Numbered from the stretch's first letter, positions 52,521 through 61,797 are shown. The stretch is 64,000 nt of DNA from Algoriphagus machipongonensis (GCF_000166275.1 NZ_CM001023.1:124001-188000); one strand, 5' to 3'. Translations and numbers: made by a program. Notes: a model not told the origin generated them from the sequence alone.

Positions 52521-53613
52521 AATTTTATTGTTCTTCGTTTTAATAGCTATAGTTGCTTGCGAGGAAAATGTTAGAAAAGCAGAAAATCCAATCACTTTAG
52601 AATTCGAATTTTCTTATGATACGGTAACCATTAATTCAGGAGAACATTTATTCAACCTAGGTCATGGTATACCAAAAGTTAAGCTTTCCCAAGATGAACA
52701 ATACCTATATTTTTTTGATGATTATAACCTTGCCTTAGACAAAATAGATCTGGAAAAAAAAGAATTTGTACTCACTATTCCATTTGAAAAAGAAGGTCCA
52801 AAAGGGATAGGTGCCACATTTGATTACATCCCTGAAGAAAATGGAAATATCCAGCTATTAACACCTAAAAGGTTATTTTCTATTGACGAAAAAGGAGTTT
52901 TAAATAGTAATTTCCCATCCTACCATTCAATTTTCGAAATGGGTTTTGAAAGCCGATTTTTTGAAGGAGCAAGAATATCTCCTGACAGCCAATTTCTTTT
53001 TGGTCTTACAACTTCAACAAATGGTAACCAATCCCTTGCTTGGGTAAATCTAAAAGACACTGTTTTCCATGTATCTCCTTTGGATAGCATGGCATATAGA
53101 AAATCTCTTGAAATTGATCTGGGGAGATTAACAATAAGCGGGATGCAAGAAGCAGAATATTTCGATCATCATATTTTAGTTTATCATGATGATGGAATTG
53201 ACTTTTATGCCCTTGATCTAAATTCAAAGAGTTTGGAATTTCATGATTTCGAACCAACCAAAGTTCCGAAAAGAAAGGATGGAAAATATCCAAAATCAGG
53301 TTCTACTGCGGATCTAACAAAGATTTTAGAAATGGAAGGACTTGAAATTAATTATTCCCGAATAGTTTATGACTCATCCTATAAACGATACTATCGAATA
53401 GCAAGTAAGAAAAGAGAGAACCAAGTCCGAGCTGGAATACCCAATCAATTCTTGCTTGTTTTTTCTGATGATTTTAAACTAATCCATGAAGAAGATCTCT
53501 CAAATTTACCTTTCAGTATTACCACCTATTTTGTCCGAGAAGGAAAGTTTTGGGTTTTTAATAAAGAAACAGAAGAACTTGAGTTTTTTGTCTTTGACTT
53601 TAACTTCAATTAG
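52513..53613 (+). CDS. DUF4221-like lipoprotein, array copy 15 (O), most divergent
   Basis: 366 residues from the ATG at 52513, the shortest intact copy and the end of the array. Lipobox IVAC followed directly by EENVRKAEN. Motif KEGPKGIG is kept, but most later blocks differ (FDHHILVYHDDGIDFYALDLN; RYYRIASKKREN), and the end is LEFFVFDFNFN. Its DNA is more AT-rich than that of copies A-K. No terminator is obvious downstream. Confidence 0.8.
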   Translation: MNRILLFFVLIAIVACEENVRKAENPITLEFEFSYDTVTINSGEHLFNLGHGIPKVKLSQDEQYLYFFDDYNLALDKIDLEKKEFVLTIPFEKEGPKGIGATFDYIPEENGNIQLLTPKRLFSIDEKGVLNSNFPSYHSIFEMGFESRFFEGARISPDSQFLFGLTTSTNGNQSLAWVNLKDTVFHVSPLDSMAYRKSLEIDLGRLTISGMQEAEYFDHHILVYHDDGIDFYALDLNSKSLEFHDFEPTKVPKRKDGKYPKSGSTADLTKILEMEGLEINYSRIVYDSSYKRYYRIASKKRENQVRAGIPNQFLLVFSDDFKLIHEEDLSNLPFSITTYFVREGKFWVFNKETEELEFFVFDFNFN

Positions 53614-53799
53614 ATAAATAATGGATAGGGATTAATCCAAATTCTGCATTGAACTGCGGACATCTGCGGGAATTTGCCAAAAGAGATTTTTATCTGGGAT
53701 TGAAAAAACACCCACCACCTTAAATTTGGACTAGAAATCCTCAATGTTCGATCTGAACACTGAGACTGAGAGCTGAGACTTTCTAGAGATTTCTGAATT

Positions 53800-54402
53800 C
53801 TAATCAAGCCTCGGTAAGCTCAATTTATATTTCATTGCCAAAAACCGAATACTAATCACCAATGACATGGATATCAACATATTGTAATTACGGTCTACTT
53901 CGAAATAATCCAAAACCACATACAAAACAGCGCCAGCCAGACAAGCTGAAGCATACACTTCTTTTCGGAAAAGAATCGGGATTTCATTTGTCAGGGTATC
54001 GCGGATCACGCCTCCCATCACTGCCGAAAACATTCCCATAATTGCAGCAATCTCCGGTCTCACTCCCAAACTCAATGCTTTTTCAACACCCAAAACGGTA
54101 AAAAATCCAATTCCGAGCGTATCAAACAAAAAGAAGGTCTTGCGAAGCCTACTTAGAAAATTGGGGAAAATAAAAGCCGCCAAAACACCGGCCAAAATAG
54201 CATACAAAAACTTTACATCTCCAATCCACACCAATGGATAACTATCCAACAGGATATCACGCAAAGTACCACCCCCAATTGCAGTAATAAAGCCGGTAAA
54301 CCCTGCCCCGAACATATCATGCTCTCGCTCCCGGATAGCCAAAGCACCAGAAATAGCAAAAACAAAGGTTCCTACAAGCTCTAAAGCGTATTGAAGATCC
54401 AT
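53800..54402 (-). CDS. TRIC-family (UPF0126) trimeric cation channel
   Basis: 200 residues, about seven membrane helices arranged as two repeats of three. Family blocks are GTFVFAISGALA, GFITAIGGGTLRDILLD, PLVWIGDVKFLY and, in the second repeat, GVIRDTLTNEIPILFRKEVYA. The two conserved glycine-rich kinks and the KEV lysine are typical of prokaryotic TRIC channels (YadS/YicG type), which conduct K+ or Na+. It converges with the lipoprotein array. Confidence 0.93.
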   Translation of the reverse strand: MDLQYALELVGTFVFAISGALAIREREHDMFGAGFTGFITAIGGGTLRDILLDSYPLVWIGDVKFLYAILAGVLAAFIFPNFLSRLRKTFFLFDTLGIGFFTVLGVEKALSLGVRPEIAAIMGMFSAVMGGVIRDTLTNEIPILFRKEVYASACLAGAVLYVVLDYFEVDRNYNMLISMSLVISIRFLAMKYKLSLPRLD

Positions 54403-54772
54403 TTTTAAATTGTTTACAATTAAATTTTATTAAATATTTATGAAGTTTATTTATCCGAGTTTTTTACCTTTTACAAATGGAGAATTTCTCTTTCCAATTT
54501 TCTAATCCAAAATTAAATGAAATTTCGATCCTATCGCATGAATAGCAAGATCCTGTCTATTTAGATTAATACAGGAAAACATTTATCAAAATTATAAGTT
54601 CTCCAGATTACTGAAAGCTTCTTTTTATTTGATAATTTATTGATCAATCCAACGGAATAATCTTATTATTTCTAGTTTAAATAGTAATTCTATTTCATTT
54701 AATCCATAGAAACCGTACCTTTTTAATTAGTGATTTAACTCTAATCAATCGAAGTAGGAAAATCTACCGCCA
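54403..54772. other. 370-bp AT-rich intergenic region upstream of the porin gene
   Basis: Divergent region between the TRIC channel and the porin gene. No gene, RNA or strong hairpin seen. TACCTTTT at 54716-54723 resembles a -7 element 50 bp before the porin ATG and is the best promoter candidate, but it lacks a clear -33 partner. Confidence 0.35.
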
Positions 54773-56116
54773 ATGATTCGTTTACGTTTCTTTTTACTTT
54801 TTCAGTTGTTACTGGTAGCGACTTCCATCTTGGCTAGAGATCTTCCTGCAGATTCTATCAATAGGGGTTTTACTTTAACCAACATTTTTAAAAAAGATTA
54901 TGGCCACTCCAAGGCCACGCTAGAATTTGCAAATTTCGCTGCTCAGGAAACCAAAAAAGACACTTCTTGGCTAAAAATTGGAGGAGCCCTCCGTCTCAAT
55001 ACCATTTACACGATCTATGAAGGCCAAACATTCCCATTAGGAACTGATACCAGAAATGACTGGACTTGGGATACATGGAGAATCAATGTAGACTCCTACA
55101 GCGATGGTCTACAGCTTTCTTTTGAGTACCGATTTTACCCGACTTTTAATACACATTTCATCAAATATGGATGGATCGGATACCGATTTAATCCTAGCAC
55201 CAATTTACAAGTAGGTATTACCCAAGTGCCTTTTGGCTTACTCACATATGCATCTCACAGCTGGTGGTTTATGACTCCCTATTATGTGGGTTTGGAAGAT
55301 GACCATCAAATCGGCTTTAACTTTACAAAAGAGATAGATAAATGGAGATTTAATATCGCCTATTTTTTACTTTCAGAACCTCGAGGTACGAACGAATTGA
55401 CTTTTGGGGTTCCAGCTTCTGCCCGATATTCCTACGATGTAGTCCCTATCCCGGGGAATAGTAATATTGAGAGAAGGCAGATCAATTTAAGAGCTGCAAA
55501 GCTTCTCAACGCTGGTGAAATAGGTCTTTCACTCCAGACGCATGAGGTTTACAATCAACAAACCACTCACACAGGTAGACAATTTGCAGGAGCCATTCAT
55601 TTTGAAAATAATTGGGGCCAATGGAATCTAAAGACACAGGTTATTTATTACAACTACAAAAATGTCCAAGATGATAATGGCAACGAATTGGATTTCGTCC
55701 AAATGGGGGCCTATGGATTTGGCACCTATGATGTTGCTTCCGAAGCAGCGATGTACACCATAGGTGCATCCTATGATATCCCCTTAAAATGGGGTCCCAT
55801 CAGAAACATTCAACTATACACAGACTATACCTACATGCAAAAATTCGGAGAAATCCGGCTTAACGGAGTAAATGAGCGCTTTACTCCTACGCACATGCTC
55901 GTTCCAGGTGCCTTAATTAGCGCAGGGAAAATATATTGCTATTTTGATATTGCTGGTGGAATCAACCAACCTTGGCTTACGGATTCCTTTGGAGGCAACT
56001 CTGCAGGAACCGGAAGGGGAGTTAATTATTTGGAACCCATAAGCGACAGCAATCCTATTGACCGTGATCCCTATTGGAACACTAGATTAAACATTAACCT
56101 TGGTTATTATTTCTAA
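54773..56116 (+). CDS. Outer-membrane porin-like beta-barrel protein
   Basis: 447 residues. The signal peptide ends near SILARD. After a short linker a continuous series of amphipathic strands follows (LKIGGALRLNTIYTIYEG; YSDGLQLSFEYRFYP; INLRAAKLLNAGEIGLSLQTHE; NTRLNINLGYYF at the end). The terminal aromatic residue is typical of outer-membrane insertion. It resembles OprO/OprP-type porins. The BCCT transporter gene starts 12 bp later, so the porin probably admits the same solute through the outer membrane. Confidence 0.82.
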   Translation: MIRLRFFLLFQLLLVATSILARDLPADSINRGFTLTNIFKKDYGHSKATLEFANFAAQETKKDTSWLKIGGALRLNTIYTIYEGQTFPLGTDTRNDWTWDTWRINVDSYSDGLQLSFEYRFYPTFNTHFIKYGWIGYRFNPSTNLQVGITQVPFGLLTYASHSWWFMTPYYVGLEDDHQIGFNFTKEIDKWRFNIAYFLLSEPRGTNELTFGVPASARYSYDVVPIPGNSNIERRQINLRAAKLLNAGEIGLSLQTHEVYNQQTTHTGRQFAGAIHFENNWGQWNLKTQVIYYNYKNVQDDNGNELDFVQMGAYGFGTYDVASEAAMYTIGASYDIPLKWGPIRNIQLYTDYTYMQKFGEIRLNGVNERFTPTHMLVPGALISAGKIYCYFDIAGGINQPWLTDSFGGNSAGTGRGVNYLEPISDSNPIDRDPYWNTRLNINLGYYF

Positions 56117-56128
56117 AAACCTCTTACA

Positions 56129-57721
56129 ATGAAAAATAAATACTTCGATATCCACCCACCCGTATTTTGGCCAGCCACATTTCTGATATTCTTTTTTATC
56201 ACGCTTACACTCTGGGTAGGGGAACCAATGGAGGAAATCTTTCTAAACATAAAGGATTTTATCACTGATCAAACAGGTTGGCTTTTCATTTTGGTAGTTA
56301 ACCTCTTCATTCTCTTTTGTATCTATGTGGGCTTTAGCAAGTATGGTAAAATCAGACTAGGTGGAAAGGATGCCAAACCTGAGTTTTCCACCTCAGCATG
56401 GTTTGCAATGCTTTTCAGCGCAGGAATGGGTATTGGTTTACTTTTCTGGGGGGTAGCAGAACCAGTGAGTCATTATGCAAACTCACCCACTTCGGAAAAT
56501 TACAGCATAGAAGCTGCACAAAGTGCCATGAACCTAACCTTTCTTCATTGGGGTTTACACGCATGGGCTATTTATGCTATCGTAGCATTGGCTTTGGCAT
56601 TTTTTACCTATAATAAAAAATTACCCTTAACTATTAGATCGGTATTTTATCCCATTTTGGGTGATCGAATACATGGCTGGATTGGAGATACGATCGATGT
56701 TTTTGCAGTCTTAGCAACTTTATTTGGATTAGCCACCTCATTGGGTTTTGGGGTTCAGCAGCTAAGTGGTGGATTATTCTACTTATTCGAAATCCCAAAT
56801 ACTTCTACTACTCAAGTTATCTTGATAGCATCTATTACCTCCATTGCCACTATTTCTGTGGTTTCAGGTATAGATAAGGGTGTGAAGTTTCTGAGTGAAT
56901 GGAATATTAGGATCGCTGCCTTGTTCCTGCTATTCATATTGATATTCGGGCCAACACTTTACATTTTCAGAGGATTCCTACAAAATGTTGGAACCTATTT
57001 GAGTGATTTTATCTCAGTTTCTACGTGGACAGAGGCTTTTAAAGACGAGGGATGGCAAGGGGATTGGACGGTATTTTATTGGGCATGGTGGATATCCTGG
57101 TCCCCATTTGTCGGGATGTTTATCGCAAGAGTTTCTAAAGGAAGAACAATTCGAGAATTTATTTTTGGGGTTTTATTGATTCCTGCTTTGTTGACCTTTC
57201 TATGGATGACCGCCATGGGAGGATCTGCTATCTATTTGGATTCGCAATCTGGAAATCACGAATTGGCTAATGCTATCATTTCGGATACCTCTACAGCTTT
57301 ATTTGTTTTTATAAACCAGTTTCCAGCAAGTATTTTAGGATCTATTATTAGTTTATTCCTAGTAGCTTCCTTCTTTGTAACTTCCTCGGATTCAGGATCC
57401 TTGGTTATTGATAATATTACATCTGGAGGTAAGTTAGAATCTCCTGTTGCTCAGAGAGTTTTTTGGGCTACCACTGAGGGAACTGTTGCCGCCGTACTTC
57501 TTGTCGGTGGTGGATTGGGCGCTTTGCAAACAGCTACCATCACCACAGGGCTACCCTTTTTAGTCATACTTCTGTTTATGGTATACTCCTTGAATAAAGG
57601 CCTAAAAGCCGAATATCAAGAATTGGAACAACTTGATAAACCAACGGATAAGAAACGGTACGAGAAAAAAATCAAGAAAAGCATTAAAAAAAGTGAGGAG
57701 AAATCTCAAGAGTCTAAATAA
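56129..57721 (+). CDS. BCCT-family betaine/choline/carnitine transporter
   Basis: 530 residues, twelve membrane helices. The glycine-rich first signature GMGIGLLFWGVAEP (about 98-111) and the central WWISWSPFVGMFIARVSKG (about 320-338) with its Trp box are diagnostic. The GMGIG form with Met fits sodium-coupled members. The C-terminal tail after LNKGLKAEY is long and strongly Lys/Glu-rich, like the osmosensing tails of BetP or BetT. Likely role: uptake of compatible solute under salt stress. Substrate cannot be fixed from sequence. Confidence 0.93.
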   Translation: MKNKYFDIHPPVFWPATFLIFFFITLTLWVGEPMEEIFLNIKDFITDQTGWLFILVVNLFILFCIYVGFSKYGKIRLGGKDAKPEFSTSAWFAMLFSAGMGIGLLFWGVAEPVSHYANSPTSENYSIEAAQSAMNLTFLHWGLHAWAIYAIVALALAFFTYNKKLPLTIRSVFYPILGDRIHGWIGDTIDVFAVLATLFGLATSLGFGVQQLSGGLFYLFEIPNTSTTQVILIASITSIATISVVSGIDKGVKFLSEWNIRIAALFLLFILIFGPTLYIFRGFLQNVGTYLSDFISVSTWTEAFKDEGWQGDWTVFYWAWWISWSPFVGMFIARVSKGRTIREFIFGVLLIPALLTFLWMTAMGGSAIYLDSQSGNHELANAIISDTSTALFVFINQFPASILGSIISLFLVASFFVTSSDSGSLVIDNITSGGKLESPVAQRVFWATTEGTVAAVLLVGGGLGALQTATITTGLPFLVILLFMVYSLNKGLKAEYQELEQLDKPTDKKRYEKKIKKSIKKSEEKSQESK

Positions 57722-57874
57722 AATTTGAAATTTCCATCAACCAACAATGATTATATGAAAATGAGATGAAATCGAGCATATTTCAAACCTCCTAGCTAGT
57801 TTGATGATAGGATATGTGAGATTCCATAGCCTGCACCGACTATTCGGGGTGGCCAAAAAAAGAATAATAAACAC

Positions 57875-58735
57875 ATGAAAAATCTAAAAAAAATAGCTCT
57901 AGCAGCAGATTTAACCGAAATGGATGAAACGATCCTTCGATTCATAAAAGGCTATGATAAACTTTTTGACTTTGATGAGCTTTGCATCATACACCAAATA
58001 GAAATTGAAGAAGTTTCTGCTGAACTCCAAGCTGTATTGGACAAAAAAGGCCTTACTCTTGAGCAGCTTATTCACAAGGAAATTCAATCAAATGTGGATG
58101 CAGTTTTCGGCTCAGAAAACACTCATATTCACATTTACATCCACCCGAGGCCAGATTTTAGTGAGTTGGTACACTGGGTCAACAAGAGTAAATTCGATCT
58201 ATTCTTTTTAGGTAAAAAAATGGGACTGGAAGGCTCTGGAGTATTTAGCAGCAAAATGGTCCGATTACTAAGTTGTAATTTAATTCTTGTCCCAGAGACA
58301 GCGAAACCGACCATTACAAAAATCATATCGCCTATTGATTTTTCATCCTATTCCAGTAGGGTACTTGAAGTTTCAGAACTCATCGCCAGCAATACTGATG
58401 CTGAGTTGATCCCATTGCATATCTTAAGAATAGGCATTCATTATTTCCCTTTTCTTGGTTCAGAGAAAAAGATCCAAAAGAGTCTGGAAAAAGAGGCAAT
58501 TGAAAAGTTTGCTAAGCTCAAGAAAAAAACGAATATCAATGCCGAGCTAGAAACACTATTGGTAGAAAGCGAACCCATAGGTACTGCCATCTTCAAAAAA
58601 GCGAAGGAATATAAAGCAGATTTGATTATCATTTCCAAAAAAGGAAAGTCTGACGACTCGGACTTGCTTTTAGGTAGCGTAGCAGAAGATTTAATTTCAA
58701 ACGAAAAAAATATTACGGTAGCTATTATCAATTAA
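57875..58735 (+). CDS. Tandem universal stress protein
   Basis: 286 residues, two Usp-fold halves. The second (from about 145) has the clear pattern KIISPIDFSSYSSRVLEV at the start and ADLIIISKKGKSDDSDLLLGSVAEDLI with a SVAE-type end, near the usual ATP-binding G-x2-G-x9-G(S/T). The first half is more divergent (KIALAADLTEMDETIL; FDLFFLGKKMG). Position after the porin-BCCT pair suggests a shared osmotic-stress role, although a 153-bp gap separates them. Confidence 0.88.
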   Translation: MKNLKKIALAADLTEMDETILRFIKGYDKLFDFDELCIIHQIEIEEVSAELQAVLDKKGLTLEQLIHKEIQSNVDAVFGSENTHIHIYIHPRPDFSELVHWVNKSKFDLFFLGKKMGLEGSGVFSSKMVRLLSCNLILVPETAKPTITKIISPIDFSSYSSRVLEVSELIASNTDAELIPLHILRIGIHYFPFLGSEKKIQKSLEKEAIEKFAKLKKKTNINAELETLLVESEPIGTAIFKKAKEYKADLIIISKKGKSDDSDLLLGSVAEDLISNEKNITVAIIN

Positions 58736-58737
58736 AT

Positions 58738-59352
58738 TCATTGCTTCTCTAGCAAAAAGACACCCATTTCTCGTTGGTTTAATACCAAGACTGTCTTGGG
58801 TGATTCAAGAAATTGGAAGCCCTTCAAGATCAACTTATCCACATGGTCCTGAGTAAGCACAAACCGTTCGGAATCATCAGGTAAATGGTATCTACCCTCT
58901 CCCAATGGCTCAGATTGAGATAAAACCTCTCCAAAGCCAGTACACATTCTGAACCAAAAAACTCCTCCGGGTTTAAGGACACGGTGAATTTCATCGATCA
59001 TTTGCCAGAAGTTATCCACACTGCTGGCAAAATGCAAAACAGCTGAGCAAATTACCGCATCAAAGGAGGAATCATGAAAGGGTACTTCCTCCAATTTTCC
59101 CTCTAAAAACCGGTGAATATCGTAGTTTGGGTCTAGACTTTTTGCCTGGTATCTGCAATATTGAATTGCTATTTCGTTTGGGTCTATTCCAAAAATTTGA
59201 AATCCTTCCCGAATAAAATAAACGGTATTTCTTCCTTCTCCACATCCAGCATCCAGGATTTTCATCTCCTTGCCAAACCTTCCTTTTAGAATCTGATCGA
59301 GCAAATAGACATCTATATTACCTAGTAATTTATTCAGTTCGCTAATCTGCAT
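58738..59352 (-). CDS. Class I SAM-dependent methyltransferase
   Basis: 204 residues. Motif I ILDAGCGEGRNT (SAM-binding loop), the acidic residue of motif II in FGIDPNEIAI, and FDAVICSAVLHF plus IHRVLKPGGVFWFR as motifs IV and V. No target-specific domain, so the substrate is unknown. The start overlaps the patatin stop by 11 bases; the two genes are probably one transcript. Confidence 0.9.
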   Translation of the reverse strand: MQISELNKLLGNIDVYLLDQILKGRFGKEMKILDAGCGEGRNTVYFIREGFQIFGIDPNEIAIQYCRYQAKSLDPNYDIHRFLEGKLEEVPFHDSSFDAVICSAVLHFASSVDNFWQMIDEIHRVLKPGGVFWFRMCTGFGEVLSQSEPLGEGRYHLPDDSERFVLTQDHVDKLILKGFQFLESPKTVLVLNQREMGVFLLEKQ

Positions 59353-60241
59353 TTTCCCATTCGTCTAAAGCCAAAGCAGCTTTTTGTCTGCCAATTTCTA
59401 TTAATTCTGCGGCTCGATGAAACTCTAGGGTTCCGGCTTGATTTCTCGCCACTCTTATCCTGATCTCCACAGGATATTTTTCTATCAGTAAATTACAAAA
59501 CCTGTCCTGCAGTAGATCAAAAGATCGAGTCATCAAATTGATAGAACTCAATGAGCTGGATTTTTCTACTTTTTCCTGATCTGGAAAATACTGCTTCATT
59601 TTATTTCTATAATCTTTTAACCATTTCGGTAAGGAAATAAAACGATGTCCTTCCGCGTCTTTTTTAGGAGGAGTGATCAATTCAGAATCTGGGCCATTCA
59701 GCCCAACCACTATGATATTACTATCCATTGGATTCTTAAGAAGAGAAATCGGAACAGGGTTAGTCACTCCACCATCAATCAGTTCATAATTATTGATTTT
59801 TGCAGGTTGAAATACCGTAGGAATACTTCCCGAAGCCCTGATAGCAGCATACAGACTTCCCTCTCTGAAAATTATTTCTTTCCCTGAGCGATAATCCACT
59901 GCATTGCAGGAAAAGGGAATTGCCATATCCTCTATTTGGCAGTCATTGACTACTTTTTTGAGGGCATTATATACTTTTTCCCCTTTGATGAATCCTCTGC
60001 TGGAAAAAGTGAAATCCATCAAGGAAAACACATCCACTCGATCCAGATGACATATCCAGTCTTTAAACTCCTCCAGCTTTCCTGCAGCATACATCCCTCC
60101 AACTAAAGCCCCTGCAGAACAGCCGGCTATTTCAGAAATATGGTATCCTCTTTTTTCAAGCTCCTCGATCACTCCTACATGCGCTAATCCTCGCGCTCCA
60201 CCGCTGCTCAAAACCAAGGAAACAGATTTTCTATCGGACAT
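59342..60241 (-). CDS. Patatin-like phospholipase (RssA type)
   Basis: 299 residues from the ATG at 60241. Glycine-rich oxyanion block LSSGGARGLAHVG, nucleophile elbow GCSAG (Ser about residue 42) and the second catalytic residue in LIDGGVTNPVP. GSIPTVFQP is also typical. A cytosolic-looking lipid acyl hydrolase without a signal peptide or surface-anchoring domain. The coupled methyltransferase might act on a related lipid, but that is speculation. Confidence 0.93.
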   Translation of the reverse strand: MSDRKSVSLVLSSGGARGLAHVGVIEELEKRGYHISEIAGCSAGALVGGMYAAGKLEEFKDWICHLDRVDVFSLMDFTFSSRGFIKGEKVYNALKKVVNDCQIEDMAIPFSCNAVDYRSGKEIIFREGSLYAAIRASGSIPTVFQPAKINNYELIDGGVTNPVPISLLKNPMDSNIIVVGLNGPDSELITPPKKDAEGHRFISLPKWLKDYRNKMKQYFPDQEKVEKSSSLSSINLMTRSFDLLQDRFCNLLIEKYPVEIRIRVARNQAGTLEFHRAAELIEIGRQKAALALDEWENAD

Positions 60242-60300
60242 TTTTTTCAAGGAATAATAAACTAAATTGACACTGAAAACTTGAAACGAAAGTACGCAAT

Positions 60301-60723
60301 ATGAGTCAATTTAAACCCTTTCACTTGGCTTTCCCTATCCGGGATATCGAAGAAACCAGAGCATTTTATGGAGAGCTGCTCGGTTGTGAGATAGGAAGAA
60401 GCACCGAAAAATGGATCGATTTTAATTTCTTTGGTCATCAACTCTCTGCCCATATCAAACCTGAAGAACTTGCCTTAGCACAAACCAATGCTGTCGACGG
60501 CAAAAATGTCCCTGTAAGACATTTTGGGGCTATTTTGCCTTGGGAGGAATGGCATGATCTTGCAGATAAACTAAAAGCACATGGAATTGAATTTGTGATT
60601 GAACCTTACATTCGATTCAAAGGAGAAGTGGGAGAGCAGGCCACCATGTTTTTTCTAGATCCTTGTGGAAATGCTTTGGAATTTAAATCCTTCCAAGATC
60701 CCAGTCAGATTTTTGCGAAATAA
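60301..60723 (+). CDS. VOC-family (glyoxalase/dioxygenase superfamily) protein
   Basis: 140 residues. The paired beta-alpha-beta-beta-beta modules are visible: [23 protein letters not shown] at the start and [15 protein letters not shown] at the end, with His (PFHLAF), His (RHFGAIL) and Glu (ALEFK) as likely metal ligands. The reaction is undetermined. Followed after three or so bases by the PLP enzyme gene. Confidence 0.88.
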   Translation: MSQFKPFHLAFPIRDIEETRAFYGELLGCEIGRSTEKWIDFNFFGHQLSAHIKPEELALAQTNAVDGKNVPVRHFGAILPWEEWHDLADKLKAHGIEFVIEPYIRFKGEVGEQATMFFLDPCGNALEFKSFQDPSQIFAK

Positions 60724-60735
60724 GATTTGTTATCT

Positions 60736-61797
60736 GTGAATACATTCTTTTTAGAAAGCGCGATTGACCGCCAAATATCATTTGGAGGAAAATCCTACTT
60801 TTTCTTTAGTGGCACTTCTTATCTAGGAATCGGCCAAAATGCTGAATTTCAGGAACAGCTTATCCTGGGCATGAAAAAATGGGGCTTAAACCATGGAATG
60901 AGTCGCATCAACAATGTCAGATTATCCGTTTATGATGAATTTGAAGCCTATTTTGCTCAGCAAGCCCAAGCTGATGCTGCCTTGGTAATGAGCAGCGGAT
61001 ATTTGGCAGGAATGACTGCTCTTCAGCTCCTCACCTCCAAAACTGATCAAATATGGGTAGCTCCCGATACTCATCCCGCAATTTTGCCCCTGAACCTGAA
61101 ACCTGATCCAAGGGAAAGTTTTGAAAGCTGGAAAAACAACTGTCTCGAAAAGTCTCATAATTTGCCACCACAGCGCATTGTCTTCCTTGGAAATGCAGTC
61201 AATCCGCTGATTCCTGAAATACATGATTACACTTGGCTCAAGCATATCGCACAAAAGCATGAAGTGAGCTTTTTGCTTGATGATAGCCATGCTTTTGGGG
61301 TATTAGGCAATGATATTTTCGGGACCTATGCCCAATGGAAAAAACTGCCTATCCGCCTAGTAGTATCAGGTTCTTTAGGAAAAGGCCTAGGAATTCCTGG
61401 AGGAATAATCCTTTCAGATCAAAAGACAGGCGAAAGCCTTAAAAAACTCCCAATATATGGAGGAGCTTCTCCATGTCCGCCTGGATACTTGCAGGCATTT
61501 TTAAATTCAAAAGAAGCCTTTAAACAACAGGCTAAGACCTTGAAAGATCGAGTTTCCTACTTTCATCAGAAAAATAAACTACCAAACGAAGTTTATGGAG
61601 CCGAAAACTATCCGGTCTTTTCTTACACAAATGAAAATTGGGTTCAAAAGTTAGAGAAGAAGAACATCATCACTTCTTCCTTCCATTATCCTACTGCTAA
61701 AGATCCAGCTGTAAATAGAATCATCATTTCAGCATTCCATAGAGAAGATGATATCGACTACCTCTTGAACACTCTGCAATCAATAAAGCAAGAATGA
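60736..61797 (+). CDS. PLP-dependent enzyme of the alpha-oxoamine synthase (BioF/Kbl-like) type
   Basis: About 353 residues from the GTG at 60736; a TTG at 60727 is the alternative, and no ATG is available. Fold type I: the substrate region NHGMSRINNV, LDDSHAFGVLG for the PLP Asp and GSLGKGLG with the Schiff-base Lys at about 216. The usual SLSKA is changed to SLGKG. Shorter than typical BioF (about 385). It may transfer an acyl chain to an amino acid or act as an aminotransferase-like enzyme. The next gene overlaps its stop by four bases. Confidence 0.82.
   Translation: MNTFFLESAIDRQISFGGKSYFFFSGTSYLGIGQNAEFQEQLILGMKKWGLNHGMSRINNVRLSVYDEFEAYFAQQAQADAALVMSSGYLAGMTALQLLTSKTDQIWVAPDTHPAILPLNLKPDPRESFESWKNNCLEKSHNLPPQRIVFLGNAVNPLIPEIHDYTWLKHIAQKHEVSFLLDDSHAFGVLGNDIFGTYAQWKKLPIRLVVSGSLGKGLGIPGGIILSDQKTGESLKKLPIYGGASPCPPGYLQAFLNSKEAFKQQAKTLKDRVSYFHQKNKLPNEVYGAENYPVFSYTNENWVQKLEKKNIITSSFHYPTAKDPAVNRIIISAFHREDDIDYLLNTLQSIKQE

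Noticed and set aside
36232..53613. SusC/SusD polysaccharide utilisation locus
   Set aside because: No SusC, SusD or glycosidase occurs among the fifteen lipoproteins, and their sequences do not resemble SusD.
36232..53613. CRISPR array or mobile element explaining the repeats
   Set aside because: Repeat units are full coding genes of about 1.15 kb; no direct repeats with spacers and no transposase or integrase are present.
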